Source of the DNA: Kovacikia minuta CCNUW1
Lineage (GTDB): Bacteria; Cyanobacteriota; Cyanobacteriia; Leptolyngbyales; Leptolyngbyaceae
NCBI RefSeq assembly: GCF_020091585.1
Contig: NZ_CP083582.1
Coordinates: forward strand, 6,582,536-6,646,535
DNA length: 64,000 nt
Direction: 5' to 3'
Part shown: one piece after another, positions 18,788-27,883 of the stretch
How positions within the stretch are numbered: the first letter of the stretch is position 1
Layout of the letters: the number at the start of each line of letters is the position of its first letter
Translations under genes and position numbers: made by a program
The notes under the pieces: model-generated
Told to the model about the DNA's origin: nothing
What the model saw: only the letters and a program-made list of their open reading frames with translations
Database searches by the model: none

Positions 18788-19831
18788 ATGGTGATGAGTC
18801 TTGAGGATACCAAGCGAACTGCGATCGGTTCGAAATTGGCAGACATGAAGGAGATACAAAATCTATTAATTTCTAACGAACAAGGGTTAATTTCTGCCAT
18901 TAATGATAGTGAAGTACGCGATCGCCTGACGAAAATGTTGGAAGACGATCGGAAGAATCTCGGTATCATCGACACTGTAATTGTTCAGTACGGTGTCAAG
19001 GCACAACCAAAGGAAACGGTTCAGAAACTGGTTGAAAAAGTTCAGCAACTCATGCAAGGTTCTGAATTGAATCTGTACGAAAAAGTATTTCAACACGAAT
19101 TGCTTAAGCATCAACAAACCATGACTGGGCTGCTAGTTCATAAAGCGGCTCAAGTGGTGGGTGCAGATATTGAAGCGGCGATCGCTCCCCTCAATACCGT
19201 TAACTTTGAAAACCGTGCCCACCAGGAACAACTGAAGGGTGTGCTGGAAGTTTTAGGCGTCCGCGAGTTGACTGGAAAAGAAGCAGAGCAAGGGCTGTGG
19301 GCAAGGGTTCAAGACGCAGTTGCAGCACTCTCAGGCGTGGCTGGTAGCGTCCTGACTCAAAGCTCGGACAAGTCCGACATGAACATTCAGGATGTCATCC
19401 GCATGGATCACAACAAGGTCAACATGCTGTTCACTCAAATTGAAGGCAGTAATGATCCACAGAAGATCCAGGAATATTTCGGTCAGATTTACAAAGATCT
19501 GACGGTTCACGCAGAAGCAGAAGAGCAAGTGGTTTACCCAACGGTTCGTCCCTTCTATGGCGAAGGCGATACTCAAGAACTGTATGATGAGCAGGCTGAA
19601 ATGAAGCAAATGCTCAATTCCTTGAAGTCCCTCGACCCCTCCTCTTCTAACTTCAAGAGCCAACTGAAAACCCTGAAGGACGCTGTGATGGATCACGTTC
19701 GTCAGGAAGAAAGCACCATGTTCGCTGCGATCCGCAATAACTGTAGCACTGAGCAGCAAGAGCAACTGGCGACTCAGTTCAAATCTGCTAAGAGCAAACT
19801 TCAAGACCAGCTTGCATCCTCCATGCGCTAA
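18788..19831 (+). CDS. Hemerythrin HHE domain protein
   Basis: The C-terminal ~140 residues form a hemerythrin-like four-helix bundle. Ligand candidates are the His in VIRMDHNKVNMLF, the HxxxE in LTVHAEAEEQVVYPTV, and the HxxxE in VMDHVRQEESTMF. Such proteins bind a non-heme di-iron centre and are linked to oxygen, NO or iron handling. The N-terminal ~190 residues are also helical (KLADMKEIQNLLISNEQ...) with scattered His/Glu, possibly a second degenerate ferritin-like bundle. The frame runs back to 18725, but ATG 18788 has a well-placed GGAG site and starts MVMSLEDTKR. The gene is followed by a strong terminator. It is divergent from the sensor kinase; a functional link is possible but unsupported. 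Confidence 0.8.
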   Translation: MVMSLEDTKRTAIGSKLADMKEIQNLLISNEQGLISAINDSEVRDRLTKMLEDDRKNLGIIDTVIVQYGVKAQPKETVQKLVEKVQQLMQGSELNLYEKVFQHELLKHQQTMTGLLVHKAAQVVGADIEAAIAPLNTVNFENRAHQEQLKGVLEVLGVRELTGKEAEQGLWARVQDAVAALSGVAGSVLTQSSDKSDMNIQDVIRMDHNKVNMLFTQIEGSNDPQKIQEYFGQIYKDLTVHAEAEEQVVYPTVRPFYGEGDTQELYDEQAEMKQMLNSLKSLDPSSSNFKSQLKTLKDAVMDHVRQEESTMFAAIRNNCSTEQQEQLATQFKSAKSKLQDQLASSMR

Positions 19832-19860
19832 TTCACTGAACACTTTCAGCTGAGATCCCC

Positions 19861-19895
19861 AGATCCCCGACTTTTCTAAAAAAAGTCGGGGATCT
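19861..19895 (+). terminator. AGATCCCCGACTTTT palindrome terminator
   Basis: AGATCCCCGACTTTT (19861-19875) and its exact complement (19881-19895) form a 15-bp stem with loop ctaaa, 29 bp after the hemerythrin gene. A nearly identical palindrome lies at 34152-34187. Confidence 0.75.
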
Positions 19896-20023
19896 GGAAT
19901 GTTTGATATTTAACGCTTGGCACCTGCACCTGCGATAAATCACCCTGTAGATGGTAGCCGAAACAGGTTTTTTGTTTCTACTGTTAAGTGTCTGTGTGCC
20001 CGCAACACTTAAAGGTAAGAGAC

Positions 20024-20980
20024 ATGCAAACGAAACAACTTGGTAATTCCGATCTGCACATTACACCCGTTGGCTACGGAGCCTGGGCGATCGGGGGCAG
20101 CGGTTGGGAATTTGGCTGGGGACACCAGGAGGATGAGGATTCGATCGCGGCAATCCAACGGGCCTTAGAGCTTGGGATTAACTGGATTGATACGGCGGCA
20201 ATTTACGGTTTGGGGCATTCGGAAGAAGTTGTTGCTCAAGCGTTGAAAGGGCGCTCCGATCGTCCCTACATTTTCACCAAGTGTTCATTAATTTGGGATG
20301 ACAAAGGTGAAATGGGTCACAGCCTCAAAGCCGATTCAATTCGGCGGGAAGTGGAAGACAGTCTGCGCCGTTTGCAAGTCGAAACCATTGATCTCTATCA
20401 GATCCACTGGCCCAATCCAGATGCGGAAATTGAAGAGGGTTGGACAACCCTGAGTAAGCTAAAAGCAGAGGGCAAGGTTCGCTACATTGGAGTATCCAAT
20501 TTCAATGTTGCTCAACTAAAACGAGCGGAGGCGATCGCTCCTGTTACCTCGCTGCAACCCCCCTACTCGCTGATAAAACGGGACGTAGAAGCTGAAATTT
20601 TGCCCTATTGCCAGGAACGCAATATCGGGGTGATTGTCTACGCTCCGATGCAGTCAGGATTACTCACAGGAGCAATGACGGCTGAACGCGCTGCCAACCT
20701 ATCCGACACCGATTGGCGCAAACGCAACAGCGAATTTCAAGAACCACGCCTGTCTCGTAACCTGAATCTGGTTGAACTCCTCAAACAAATCGGTGAGCAG
20801 CACGGACGTTCCCCCGGTGAAGTTGCCATCGCCTGGACCCTGCGCCATCCCGCAGTCACCGCTGCCATCGTAGGTGGACGCAATGCCCACCAGGTGGAAG
20901 GCACGATCGGAGCGGCGGAATTTCGCCTCAACGCCGAAGAGATTGGAAAGATTGAGACGTTTCTGCGGGAACAGCCCTAA
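20024..20980 (+). CDS. Aldo/keto reductase
   Basis: A 318-residue NADP-dependent oxidoreductase of the AKR superfamily. The N-terminal KQLGNSDLHITPVGYGAWAI and GINWIDTAAIYGLGHSEE (catalytic Asp and Tyr) are typical. The catalytic Lys lies in FTKCSLIWDD, and the His in YQIHWPN. The C-terminal VGGRNAHQVEGTIGA segment matches the cofactor-binding end. The open frame starts at 19988, but ATG 20024, preceded by ggtaagag, begins directly at the conserved MQTKQLGNS. Substrate unknown. It sits upstream of a frameshifted SDR gene on the same strand, separated by repeats. Confidence 0.9.
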   Translation: MQTKQLGNSDLHITPVGYGAWAIGGSGWEFGWGHQEDEDSIAAIQRALELGINWIDTAAIYGLGHSEEVVAQALKGRSDRPYIFTKCSLIWDDKGEMGHSLKADSIRREVEDSLRRLQVETIDLYQIHWPNPDAEIEEGWTTLSKLKAEGKVRYIGVSNFNVAQLKRAEAIAPVTSLQPPYSLIKRDVEAEILPYCQERNIGVIVYAPMQSGLLTGAMTAERAANLSDTDWRKRNSEFQEPRLSRNLNLVELLKQIGEQHGRSPGEVAIAWTLRHPAVTAAIVGGRNAHQVEGTIGAAEFRLNAEEIGKIETFLREQP

Positions 20981-20989
20981 GGAGGGCAG

Positions 20990-21145
20990 AGGGCAGAAGG
21001 GGGAACAGTGGACAGTCAACAGTGAACAGTGAACAGTGGAACTTCAAACTAGTGACTGATAACTGACCACTGGAAACTGATAACTGGAAACTGATAAACC
21101 CTCATGACCCAACTCAAAACTCAAAACTTAAAACTCAAAACTCAA
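20990..21145. repeat. Heptamer-type repeat spacer
   Basis: Units acagtga (about 21010-21040), actggaa/actgata (21060-21098) and aaaactc/aaactta (21115-21145) are all 7-bp period runs. They separate the aldo/keto reductase and SDR genes. Confidence 0.7.
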
Positions 21146-21157
21146 TAGCGAGGCAAC

Positions 21158-21953
21158 ATGGATCTGCAATTGGTTGGTAAGGTTGCATTAGTCAGTGGTT
21201 CGACAGCCGGAATTGGGTTGGCGATCGCCACTGCCCTGGCGCAGGAAGGAGCAACCACAATTGTTAACGGACGCACGCAGGAGCGGGTGAATCAAGCGAT
21301 TTCCGAAATTAAACGGGCAGTTCCCGACGCTAAACTTCAAGGCGTTGCAGCAGATTTGGGAACCCAAGAAGGAGCCCAATTCACTGTTTCAACAACTTCC
21401 AGAGTTAGACATTTTGATCAATAACCTGGGCATTTACGCTGCCAAATCCTTTGAGGAAATTTCCGACGAGGAATGGATGAAGATCATTGAAGTGAATGTG
21501 ATTAGCGGTGTCCGACTTTCGCGACACTATTTGCCAGTCATGCTGAAGAAGAATTGGGGGCGAATCATGTTTATTTCCAGCGAATCTGGCTTGAACATTC
21601 CATCAGAAATGATTCACTACGGGGTAACCAAAACCGCTCAATTATCCCTGGCGCGGGGATTGGCGGAAATCACCGTTGGAACCAACGTCACCGTCAACTC
21701 GATTTTACCAGGACCAACCCGATCGGAAGGCGTCGAAGAGTTTATTCAGGGACTGGCACAGGAGAAAAACATTTCTCCCGAACAGGTGGAGAAAGAATTT
21801 TTTGAAAAAACGCGCCCCTCTTCCCTCATTCAACGATTTGCAACTCCGGCGGAAGTCGCTGCCCTGGTTGCATATATTGCCAGTCCCCTATCATCTGCCA
21901 CCAACGGTGCTGCCCTCAGAGTCGATGGAGGCGTGGTGCGATCGATTGCTTGA
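21158..21953 (+). pseudogene. Short-chain dehydrogenase/reductase, frameshifted
   Basis: Two frames together make a full SDR of about 264 residues. The first frame (21158 on) has the Rossmann start KVALVSGSTAGIGLAIATAL and runs to about 21380 (ADLGTQEGAQ). The second frame continues LFQQLPELDILINNLGIYAA, with the catalytic Tyr-Lys in MIHYGVTKTAQLSL and Ser in MFISSESGL, to 21953. The total of 796 nt is one more than a multiple of three, so a single-base indel near 21375-21385 is sufficient. All catalytic residues are present, which favours a recent mutation or a sequencing indel. Substrate unknown. Confidence 0.8.
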
Positions 21954-22346
21954 AACGGGTGTTTAGCGTTCAGCGATTTGCTACCCGCACTTGATGTAGG
22001 GCGAATGCTGGCGCTGACCGATTGCCGATTGAAAATAGTAAGTTCCCCAAGAATGCCAAACATAGCCAGCATCATCCAATTCTATAGCTTGGCTTAATAG
22101 CAATTTCAGGTCAAATGCAATACATTTCGATTGGATAGAATTACGCTCTACACAGATTGCAACTTGCAATTTCTACTGAATGAAAATTAGGTGGACTGGC
22201 ATTGGTCATTCGTCATTGCGAATGCGGCGCTTGTCATTTGTTCATTATTTAATCCGATAACGTGCCCCTGATCCTTGACCTCTGACCCCTACCACCTACC
22301 ACCTACCACCTACCACCTACCACCTAATTCATTGTGGAGAAGAACA
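21954..22346. repeat. Intergenic region with ACCACCT x5 array
   Basis: About 390 bp without a gene. Five perfect copies of ACCACCT occupy 22291-22325, ending shortly before the aldolase ribosome-binding site. The rest is AT-rich with no recognised feature. Confidence 0.7.
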
Positions 22347-23294
22347 ATGACTCAACGGGTAAAAGAGATTTTGAGTTGGTACGGCAGCGATAACCCTGGA
22401 ACGCTGACCAACTTGGCACGATTGCTGAACCACGGTAAGTTAGGCGGCACCGGAAAGCTGGTCATTCTGCCCGTCGATCAAGGGTTTGAGCATGGTCCTG
22501 CCCGCAGCTTTGCTCCCAACCCGCCTGCCTACGACCCGCGCTATCATTTTGAACTGGCGATCGCCGCCGGATGTAATGCCTACGCAGCGCCATTGGGCTT
22601 TTTGGAAGCGGGAGCGCGGGAGTTTGCAGGCGAAATTCCTTTGATTCTCAAAGTGAATGATCACGATGTGTTGTTAGATGAAACAGACCCCAGTCAAGCC
22701 CTCACAGGCAGTGTCCAGGATGCTCTCCGGTTGGGTTGTGCAGCGATCGGTTTTACCATCTACCCCGGTTCCTCCCATCGCTTTGACATGTATCAGCAGA
22801 TTCGCGCCTATGCCGAAGAAGCCAAACGGAATGGCTTAGCAGTGGTGATCTGGTCCTACCCCCGCGGATCGGGGTTGAGCAAAGCCGGGGAGACTGCCAT
22901 TGATGTGACGGGCTACGCTGCCCACATTGCGGCGCAACTGGGTGCCCACATTATTAAAGTGAAGTTGCCCAGCGACCATATTGAACAGGATGCCGCCCGT
23001 AAGGTTTATGAAAAGACGCAGGTTCCCATCGGCACCCTGACTGAACGGGTCAGCCATGTTGTGCGCTGTGCCTTCGACGGTCGCCGAATTGTGATCTTCT
23101 CCGGTGGCCCTGCCGAAAGTGACGAAACGTTTTTTGAAGGGATTCGAGCGATCGAAGCAGGTGGCGGCTTTGGGTCTATCATTGGGCGCAACTCCTTCCA
23201 GCGCCCCAAAGCAGATGCCCTCAAGTTCTTAAACACGGTAATGGAAATCTATAGCGGCCAAACCGTTCAACCCCGCACCCCAGTTCCCGCTTAA
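22347..23294 (+). CDS. fbaB: Class I fructose-bisphosphate aldolase
   Basis: A 315-residue DhnA/FbaB-type aldolase that forms a Schiff base with its substrate and cleaves fructose 1,6-bisphosphate in glycolysis or the Calvin cycle. LVILPVDQGFEHGPARSF near the N-terminus and AHIIKVKLPSDHIEQD (with the Schiff-base Lys) are diagnostic. RRIVIFSGGPAESDETF and GSIIGRNSFQRP form the phosphate-binding end. The open frame reaches upstream to 22275 through repeat DNA; ATG 22347 has a GGAGAA site 6 nt upstream. It appears monocistronic and is followed by heptamer repeats. Confidence 0.9.
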   Translation: MTQRVKEILSWYGSDNPGTLTNLARLLNHGKLGGTGKLVILPVDQGFEHGPARSFAPNPPAYDPRYHFELAIAAGCNAYAAPLGFLEAGAREFAGEIPLILKVNDHDVLLDETDPSQALTGSVQDALRLGCAAIGFTIYPGSSHRFDMYQQIRAYAEEAKRNGLAVVIWSYPRGSGLSKAGETAIDVTGYAAHIAAQLGAHIIKVKLPSDHIEQDAARKVYEKTQVPIGTLTERVSHVVRCAFDGRRIVIFSGGPAESDETFFEGIRAIEAGGGFGSIIGRNSFQRPKADALKFLNTVMEIYSGQTVQPRTPVPA

Positions 23295-23296
23295 GT

Positions 23297-23371
23297 AGGG
23301 ATGAAGGATGAGGGATGAGGGATGAGAAAATTTTTATCCTTTATCCTTTATTCTTTATCCTTGCCTATCCC
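23297..23371. repeat. Heptamer-type repeats between convergent genes
   Basis: Units ggatgag/gggatga and ttatcct dominate this 75-bp spacer. No terminator hairpin is visible. Confidence 0.6.
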
Positions 23372-24517
23372 CTATCCCCTGCCATATTCGTACAACCACT
23401 CCTCAAACTCTGCCTGGCTTGCGCGTGCTTGCTCGGCAATCCCGCGTAGAAATGTCTCGCTATCTGTATCGTAGGAGCGGCTACCCTGGAATGCACTCCG
23501 AGCTTGAATCACCTGAGTTCGGGGAATGCGACTGTTTTCGTAATGGGCAAAGGCAGCCTCAATTGAGGGTTGCTGGGCAAGAAACTGCGCCAGTTCCCAG
23601 GCATCCTCAAACGCAGTATTGGCTCCCTGCCCTAAAGAAGGCACCATCGGATGGGCGGCATCTCCTAAAAGGGTCACTCTGCCTTTATTCCAGCTTTCCA
23701 GGGGTGGTCTGTCCCAGATGGGACGTTCTACGATCGCCTCCGCTGCCGTCGCGGTCACGATCGCCTCTACGGGTTCTGCCCAGCCTGCAAACGTTTCTAG
23801 AACGTGGGACTTAACCTCTGTTGCCTGCTTGTGGAGATTCTCCCGTTCTGACAGTGCGCCTGCGCTCCAAAAAATTTGCCCATCGCCGACATCAATCAGG
23901 GTAAAAATTTTGCCGTCGATGCTGGTCATAATTGTTACCTCGTCCGCGGGCAGCAATTGATGCTGATATTGAAGCACAGCCCGCCAGGATAGGCGTCCAG
24001 CATAACGAGGGGAACCATCTCCAACCAAAAGTTGCCGCACGATGGAATGGATACCGTCTGCCCCAATCAGCACATCGGCTTGTGCGGTTTCACCATTTTC
24101 AAACTGGACTTCGACCCCACTGTCGGTTTGATCAAAACCAACGCAGCGGTAATTTAAATGGATCAGGTCAGGTGGTAAGACCGACGCCAGAGTTTCCTGC
24201 AACTGCGACCACCGAATATTCAGCATGGGCTGCCCGTATTGCTCCTGAAGGGGCAATTGGTTTTGAGCAATCAGATCCCCATTACTTTTCCGCAAATTTA
24301 CCCGCTGAGCCTGACTCCCCACCCTGATCAAAGAGTCAGCCAGACCCGGTAAAATCGCATTCAGCACGTTCAAGCCATTGGGAAACAGGGACAACCCCGC
24401 ACCGATCGGTTGTAAACCCCGGGCTTTCTCATAAACCTGGGTGTCAATTCCCTGCTGACGGAGAGCGATCGCTGCCGCCAATCCCCCTAATCCCGCGCCA
24501 ATGACAGTAACTTTCAT
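23372..24517 (-). CDS. FAD-dependent aromatic-type monooxygenase
   Basis: A 381-residue group A flavoprotein monooxygenase. The FAD-binding GAGLGGLAAAIAL is at about 6-18, GADGIHSIVRQLL is the DG motif, and LLGDAAHPMVPSLGQGANTA is the GD motif contacting both FAD and NAD(P)H. It resembles the zeaxanthin epoxidase/salicylate hydroxylase group; the substrate cannot be told from sequence. The open frame begins with TTG at 24523, but ATG 24517 (MKVTVIGAG) is the natural start. It is convergent with fbaB. Confidence 0.85.
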   Translation of the reverse strand: MKVTVIGAGLGGLAAAIALRQQGIDTQVYEKARGLQPIGAGLSLFPNGLNVLNAILPGLADSLIRVGSQAQRVNLRKSNGDLIAQNQLPLQEQYGQPMLNIRWSQLQETLASVLPPDLIHLNYRCVGFDQTDSGVEVQFENGETAQADVLIGADGIHSIVRQLLVGDGSPRYAGRLSWRAVLQYQHQLLPADEVTIMTSIDGKIFTLIDVGDGQIFWSAGALSERENLHKQATEVKSHVLETFAGWAEPVEAIVTATAAEAIVERPIWDRPPLESWNKGRVTLLGDAAHPMVPSLGQGANTAFEDAWELAQFLAQQPSIEAAFAHYENSRIPRTQVIQARSAFQGSRSYDTDSETFLRGIAEQARASQAEFEEWLYEYGRG

Positions 24518-24549
24518 AACCAAACTATAGCGATTTTCAATTGAAGTTA

Positions 24550-24655
24550 CGAGTCAGGAGTCAGGAGCCAGAAGCCAGAAGGCAGAAGGCAGAAGGCAGA
24601 AGCCTGGAGTCAGGAGGTAACTCAAAACTTAAAACTCAAAACTTAAAACTCTATC
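24550..24655. repeat. Heptamer-type repeats
   Basis: Units gtcagga, gccagaa, ggcagaa and aaactta/aaaactc run through this spacer between the divergent monooxygenase and ParM-like genes. Confidence 0.65.
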
Positions 24656-24746
24656 CCTCATTCTTTCACTTTCTTTTATGCTTCTGAGAGTTTCCAAACC
24701 GTTTGGGGAAAGACTAAAGTAGCAACCTTCGTTTGTGGAGCAGACC

Positions 24747-25922
24747 ATGACGGCAATGAATACGCCAGGGCTACTGATTGTCATAGACCCGGGTACATCT
24801 CTGATCAAAGCTATCTACACCGGGCGAAGTGGAAAACCAGAACCGCTCGCTTTGCCCCCGGAGCTAGTCCGAAGCGTAACTCCAGCTCAAGCTGAAGCCC
24901 AACTCGCGGAATATGAAGATGATCCCTTGAGATCTGCCTTTGTGGAAGTGAATGGCACGCTGTATGCAGCCGGAGATTTTGCGTTGGATCTGGCGGGCAG
25001 ACAGTATCACGAGTTGTCCAAATGGAATGATCTGACTCCCCGACTGCTGACAATTTTAGGTCTGGTCTGTATAGAATTAGGATTTTCTGATGGGTGTAAT
25101 GCCACGATCGGACTGTTGCTGCCGCGTGATGAACTGAATCCCCCAGAACGGGATGCTAAACTTAGCGCGATTCAGCAAGCAGCACGGAATTTCAAGTTTC
25201 GGGGAGTTCCCCTGAGCTGCGAACTGCACTTCCGAATTGTTGCCGAAGGTTCAGGCTTATTTGCCCCCCATGCTGCCAGTTTGCAGTCCCAGGGATTGAA
25301 CCCTGCTCGGCTGGATATTCCAGTTGTAATGGGAGGAGAACGCAACACTTCCTTGCTAACCTATCGCGCTGGCAAAATTAATCCCGCATACTCCGCTTCC
25401 GATGGAGATGGCTTCTATAAATTTGCAATGCAACTCAAAAAAGCAGTGGGCGGCAATATTACCCTGCCGGAACTGATCAAGGCGGTTGCGAACAAGCGCG
25501 ATCGCGTCCGTACCGTGGGTAACGAAGTAATCAATCTGGCTCCCCACCTGCCTAAAGTTTTAGAAGCCTATGCAGGCTCCGTAACGAACTACCTGCAAGC
25601 CAAGCTCCCTCCTGGCGATATTCATGTTGTCTGCGGTGGGGGTGGATTAGGTCTGATCTGGAATCAGCTTGAGCAATGGTTTAGAGAAGCCGAAATTCCA
25701 GCCGTCTTTGTGGGCAAACACCTGACTAACGAACTGAATCAGATTTTTAGTAACCGTCCCGACTTCGACCCAACCGCCAGCCCCGAACAAATCCTCCGCT
25801 TTGCCGATGCCCTTGGCTTTTATAAAGCAATGCTGGGACGCCTCCAACGGGAACAGCAGCAGCTAGAACAGATCAGCATGGAAACGGGAATGGTACTGGT
25901 TACTGCCCGCAAAGGAAACTGA
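24747..25922 (+). CDS. ParM/StbA-like actin-family protein
   Basis: A 391-residue member of the actin/Hsp70 ATPase fold, recognised from LLIVIDPGTSLIKAIYTG (phosphate 1 loop) and VVCGGGGLGLIWNQL (adenosine region), with the central VVMGGERNTSLLTYRAG as phosphate 2. Plasmid ParM relatives polymerise to segregate DNA, and chromosomal cyanobacterial relatives are mostly uncharacterised. No ParR-like adaptor gene or centromere-like iteron is next to it. The frame extends to a GTG at 24735, but ATG 24747 has GGAG 6 nt upstream. It is probably an orphan chromosomal homologue. Confidence 0.75.
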   Translation: MTAMNTPGLLIVIDPGTSLIKAIYTGRSGKPEPLALPPELVRSVTPAQAEAQLAEYEDDPLRSAFVEVNGTLYAAGDFALDLAGRQYHELSKWNDLTPRLLTILGLVCIELGFSDGCNATIGLLLPRDELNPPERDAKLSAIQQAARNFKFRGVPLSCELHFRIVAEGSGLFAPHAASLQSQGLNPARLDIPVVMGGERNTSLLTYRAGKINPAYSASDGDGFYKFAMQLKKAVGGNITLPELIKAVANKRDRVRTVGNEVINLAPHLPKVLEAYAGSVTNYLQAKLPPGDIHVVCGGGGLGLIWNQLEQWFREAEIPAVFVGKHLTNELNQIFSNRPDFDPTASPEQILRFADALGFYKAMLGRLQREQQQLEQISMETGMVLVTARKGN

Positions 25923-25925
25923 TAG

Positions 25926-25975
25926 AGGTGTCAGGTGTTAGGTGTCAGGTGTTAGGTGTCAGGTGTCAGGGAAGA
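25926..25975. repeat. GGTGTCA/GGTGTTA tandem heptamers
   Basis: Six adjacent 7-bp units alternate between ggtgtca and ggtgtta immediately after the ParM-like stop codon. Confidence 0.8.
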
Positions 25976-26027
25976 AACAGTCAGTGAAAAGGGGGTTAAT
26001 GACACGAGATGTCCTAACCTTTAGTCG

Positions 26028-26157
26028 CCTTAGGAGCGTGGATTAAATAACCTCCGGATTTTGTACGGGCGGGTTTTGCCAAGAAACTTACCCGCAGTCA
26101 GCAAATCTCGATCAAACCCGCCCCTACGACCGACCTTATTTAATTCCCATTCCTTAG
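26028..26157 (-). repeat. GTAGGGGCGGGTTT inverted-repeat element, copy B (long form)
   Basis: This about 130-bp element has ends with ATTAAATAA-type inverted repeats around the GGGCGGGTTTT/AAACCCGCCCCTAC arms. It is nearly identical to the reverse complement of 45131-45256, differing at only a few positions over about 125 bp. No coding capacity. Confidence 0.85.
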
Positions 26158-26194
26158 CGACAAACCCCAAGACCTGGGAAGTTAGAAACAGAAT

Positions 26195-26272
26195 TCAGAA
26201 GCCAGAAGCCAGAAGCCAGAATGGTTGCTTTCTGGCTCCTAATCCTGACTCCTGACTCCTAACATTAGATCG
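26195..26272. repeat. Heptamer-type repeats
   Basis: Units gccagaa (26200-26222) and gactcct/tcctgac (26240-26265) are tandem 7-bp runs just downstream of the lipase-like gene. Confidence 0.65.
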
Positions 26273-26279
26273 AATGGTG

Positions 26280-26906
26280 TTAACCCTTTGCGATCGCCGA
26301 TCGTTGTCTCAAAGGTTCTGACAAAGCCGTAGAAACAGACTGGAGACTTCTGGGATCGGAAACCATCAAAGCATGGGCTGGAACCCAAACTCTAACATCC
26401 TTACCAACGGGCATTAAAGAACTGTTGGCGGGGACAATCATCGTATCAAGCGGCGTCCAGATAGAGGTGAAGTTAATCTGCTCCAGCATGGCAATGTCCC
26501 GATTGAGATCCTGTAGAAAGGAGCTGTTGGGCCGCATTTGCATGCAACCAGGACGGAAGGAACCATAGGCAACGAGCGTTCCTCGATGGGGAGAGGATAG
26601 GGTAATAAACCGCTCTACCCGCTTGATTCCTCCCAATCGTTGGAGGTAGTAGCGACTGACAATGCCTCCCATGCTAAAGCCAACCACATCCAGGGGCTGA
26701 TCCGCATCGAAGGTTCGATCGATATAGTCGGAAATCTGTTGTGCCAGATGCTCCAGTCTGCCATCTCCATTGTTGGGGGTCATGTTCAACTCAAATACAG
26801 AGCGCCCGTGGGCTTCCAGATAGGCATGCATGGCGTGAAAAATTGCGCCCGTGTCCCAGATGCCGTGAACCAATAGCACGGGGTTGGGTGAGTGTAATGA
26901 ATTCAT
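26280..26906 (-). CDS. Alpha/beta hydrolase, lipase-like
   Basis: A 208-residue hydrolase. VLLVHGIWDTGAIF contributes the oxyanion HG motif, VVGFSMGGIVSRYYLQRLG the nucleophile elbow GFSMG with catalytic Ser at about 78. LDTMIVPANSS carries a likely catalytic Asp, and VPAHALMVSD the His. The size and motifs match triacylglycerol-lipase-type esterases (LipA/EstA-like). No signal peptide is present, so it should act in the cytoplasm or at membranes. Start ATG at 26906. Substrate unknown. Confidence 0.82.
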   Translation of the reverse strand: MNSLHSPNPVLLVHGIWDTGAIFHAMHAYLEAHGRSVFELNMTPNNGDGRLEHLAQQISDYIDRTFDADQPLDVVGFSMGGIVSRYYLQRLGGIKRVERFITLSSPHRGTLVAYGSFRPGCMQMRPNSSFLQDLNRDIAMLEQINFTSIWTPLDTMIVPANSSLMPVGKDVRVWVPAHALMVSDPRSLQSVSTALSEPLRQRSAIAKG

Positions 26907-27295
26907 AGGAATGGGATGTGGGGTAGGGAAGGGAGCTACCAGGATTCTTCTAATTGCAGTCTAAACTGAGCCAGGTGAGAATGGGCGATCGCCGTAGGAC
27001 AGCAAAAAAAATGTCTGTCTTAATAACAGGTGACAGGTGTTAGGTGGCAGGTGTTAGGGAAGGAGTAGCCAGTGCCCAAAGGTTTTAGCAATATTCAATG
27101 TCCTGACGTTCACGGCAATGGCTATAATTTCCCCGATTTCTCGGTAAAGTTTTGCGAAGAAGTATAGATAAATCTTGCATTCGGTTTCTTCCGAATCTCA
27201 TAATTAGTGACGATGAATAACAGGGGATATTTCCTCAGCATCCGCTTTCCCAAAGCCTTGCGACCACATCGGCACGAATCTCAGGAGCAGTTGTA
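26907..27295. other. Divergent intergenic region
   Basis: About 390 bp with no gene. A short heptamer run (ggtgtta/ggtggca, about 27030-27058) is present, and AGGAG lies before the next start codon. Confidence 0.45.
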
Positions 27296-27773
27296 ATGAG
27301 CGGTTTAATTAATTTTGTCAAAGGTCTATTCTCAGGAATTTTGAGTTTTTTGGGTGGGCTTGTCGGGTCCAAAAAAGAAAGTAAAGCCATTTCTGAAGGG
27401 CAGCCCAAGTCAGCAAAACCTAAAAAGTCTAATGGTTACTTTTTAGAATTGGATGATGCAAAAGGGGTGGGTAGTACTTCTAACGGAGCTTCGGCGAAGG
27501 CTGGCGGACTCCGCTAAACAGCCCGAACCTGCTGCCGTAAAAGCAGAAGCGAAGCCTGCTAAGAAGCCTGAACCCGTGGCGGCTGCAAAAGCAGAAGCGC
27601 CGAAAAAGCCTGAACCCGTGGCAGCTGCAAAAGCGCTTAACCTGCCTGAACCTAAGGTAACCAATTTTGCGACTGACTACTTGCTCCCAACGAGCACCAA
27701 TGGCCGTCGCCGTCCGGGTGCCAACATGGCTTCCTATTTGAATTTGGCACGTCAGGTGAAAACTCCTGGCTAA
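27296..27773 (+). pseudogene. Conserved cyanobacterial small protein, frameshifted
   Basis: The N-terminal frame reads MSGLINFVKGLFSGILSFLG and reaches FLELDDAKG before a stop at 27517. The C-terminal frame (from about 27510) reads AKQPEPAAVKAEAKPAKKPE, three Lys/Pro/Ala-rich repeats, and a conserved end RRRPGANMASYLNLARQVKT. Both halves resemble one family of cyanobacterial proteins with an amphipathic N-terminus, an Ala/Pro/Lys linker and a conserved C-terminal motif, of unknown function. The 478-nt span is one over a multiple of three. The junction lies in an imperfect palindrome (cggagcttcgg...ctccg, 27482-27516), so repeat insertion or a one-base indel could have caused the break. Confidence 0.65.
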
Positions 27774-27832
27774 ATCCAATTAAAATTTTGGGTTAAAAAT
27801 TTTAGGTTTAACCATCGATTGAGTTTGGGGTA

Positions 27833-27863
27833 GGGGCATTGCATGCAATGCCCCTTATTTTTT
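27833..27863 (+). terminator. Rho-independent terminator
   Basis: A perfect palindrome GGGGCATTGCA/TGCAATGCCCC (27833-27854) is followed by TTATTTTTT, 59 bp downstream of the previous gene. Confidence 0.8.
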
Positions 27864-27883
27864 GACGGGCTGAAACCTGACAC

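Noticed and set aside
22291-22325. Possible CRISPR-like array
   Set aside because: The units are 7-bp tandem repeats without spacers, and no cas gene is present anywhere in the window.
24747-25922. Plasmid partition locus
   Set aside because: Only the ParM-like ATPase is present, with no ParR-like gene or iteron-type centromere and no replication gene.
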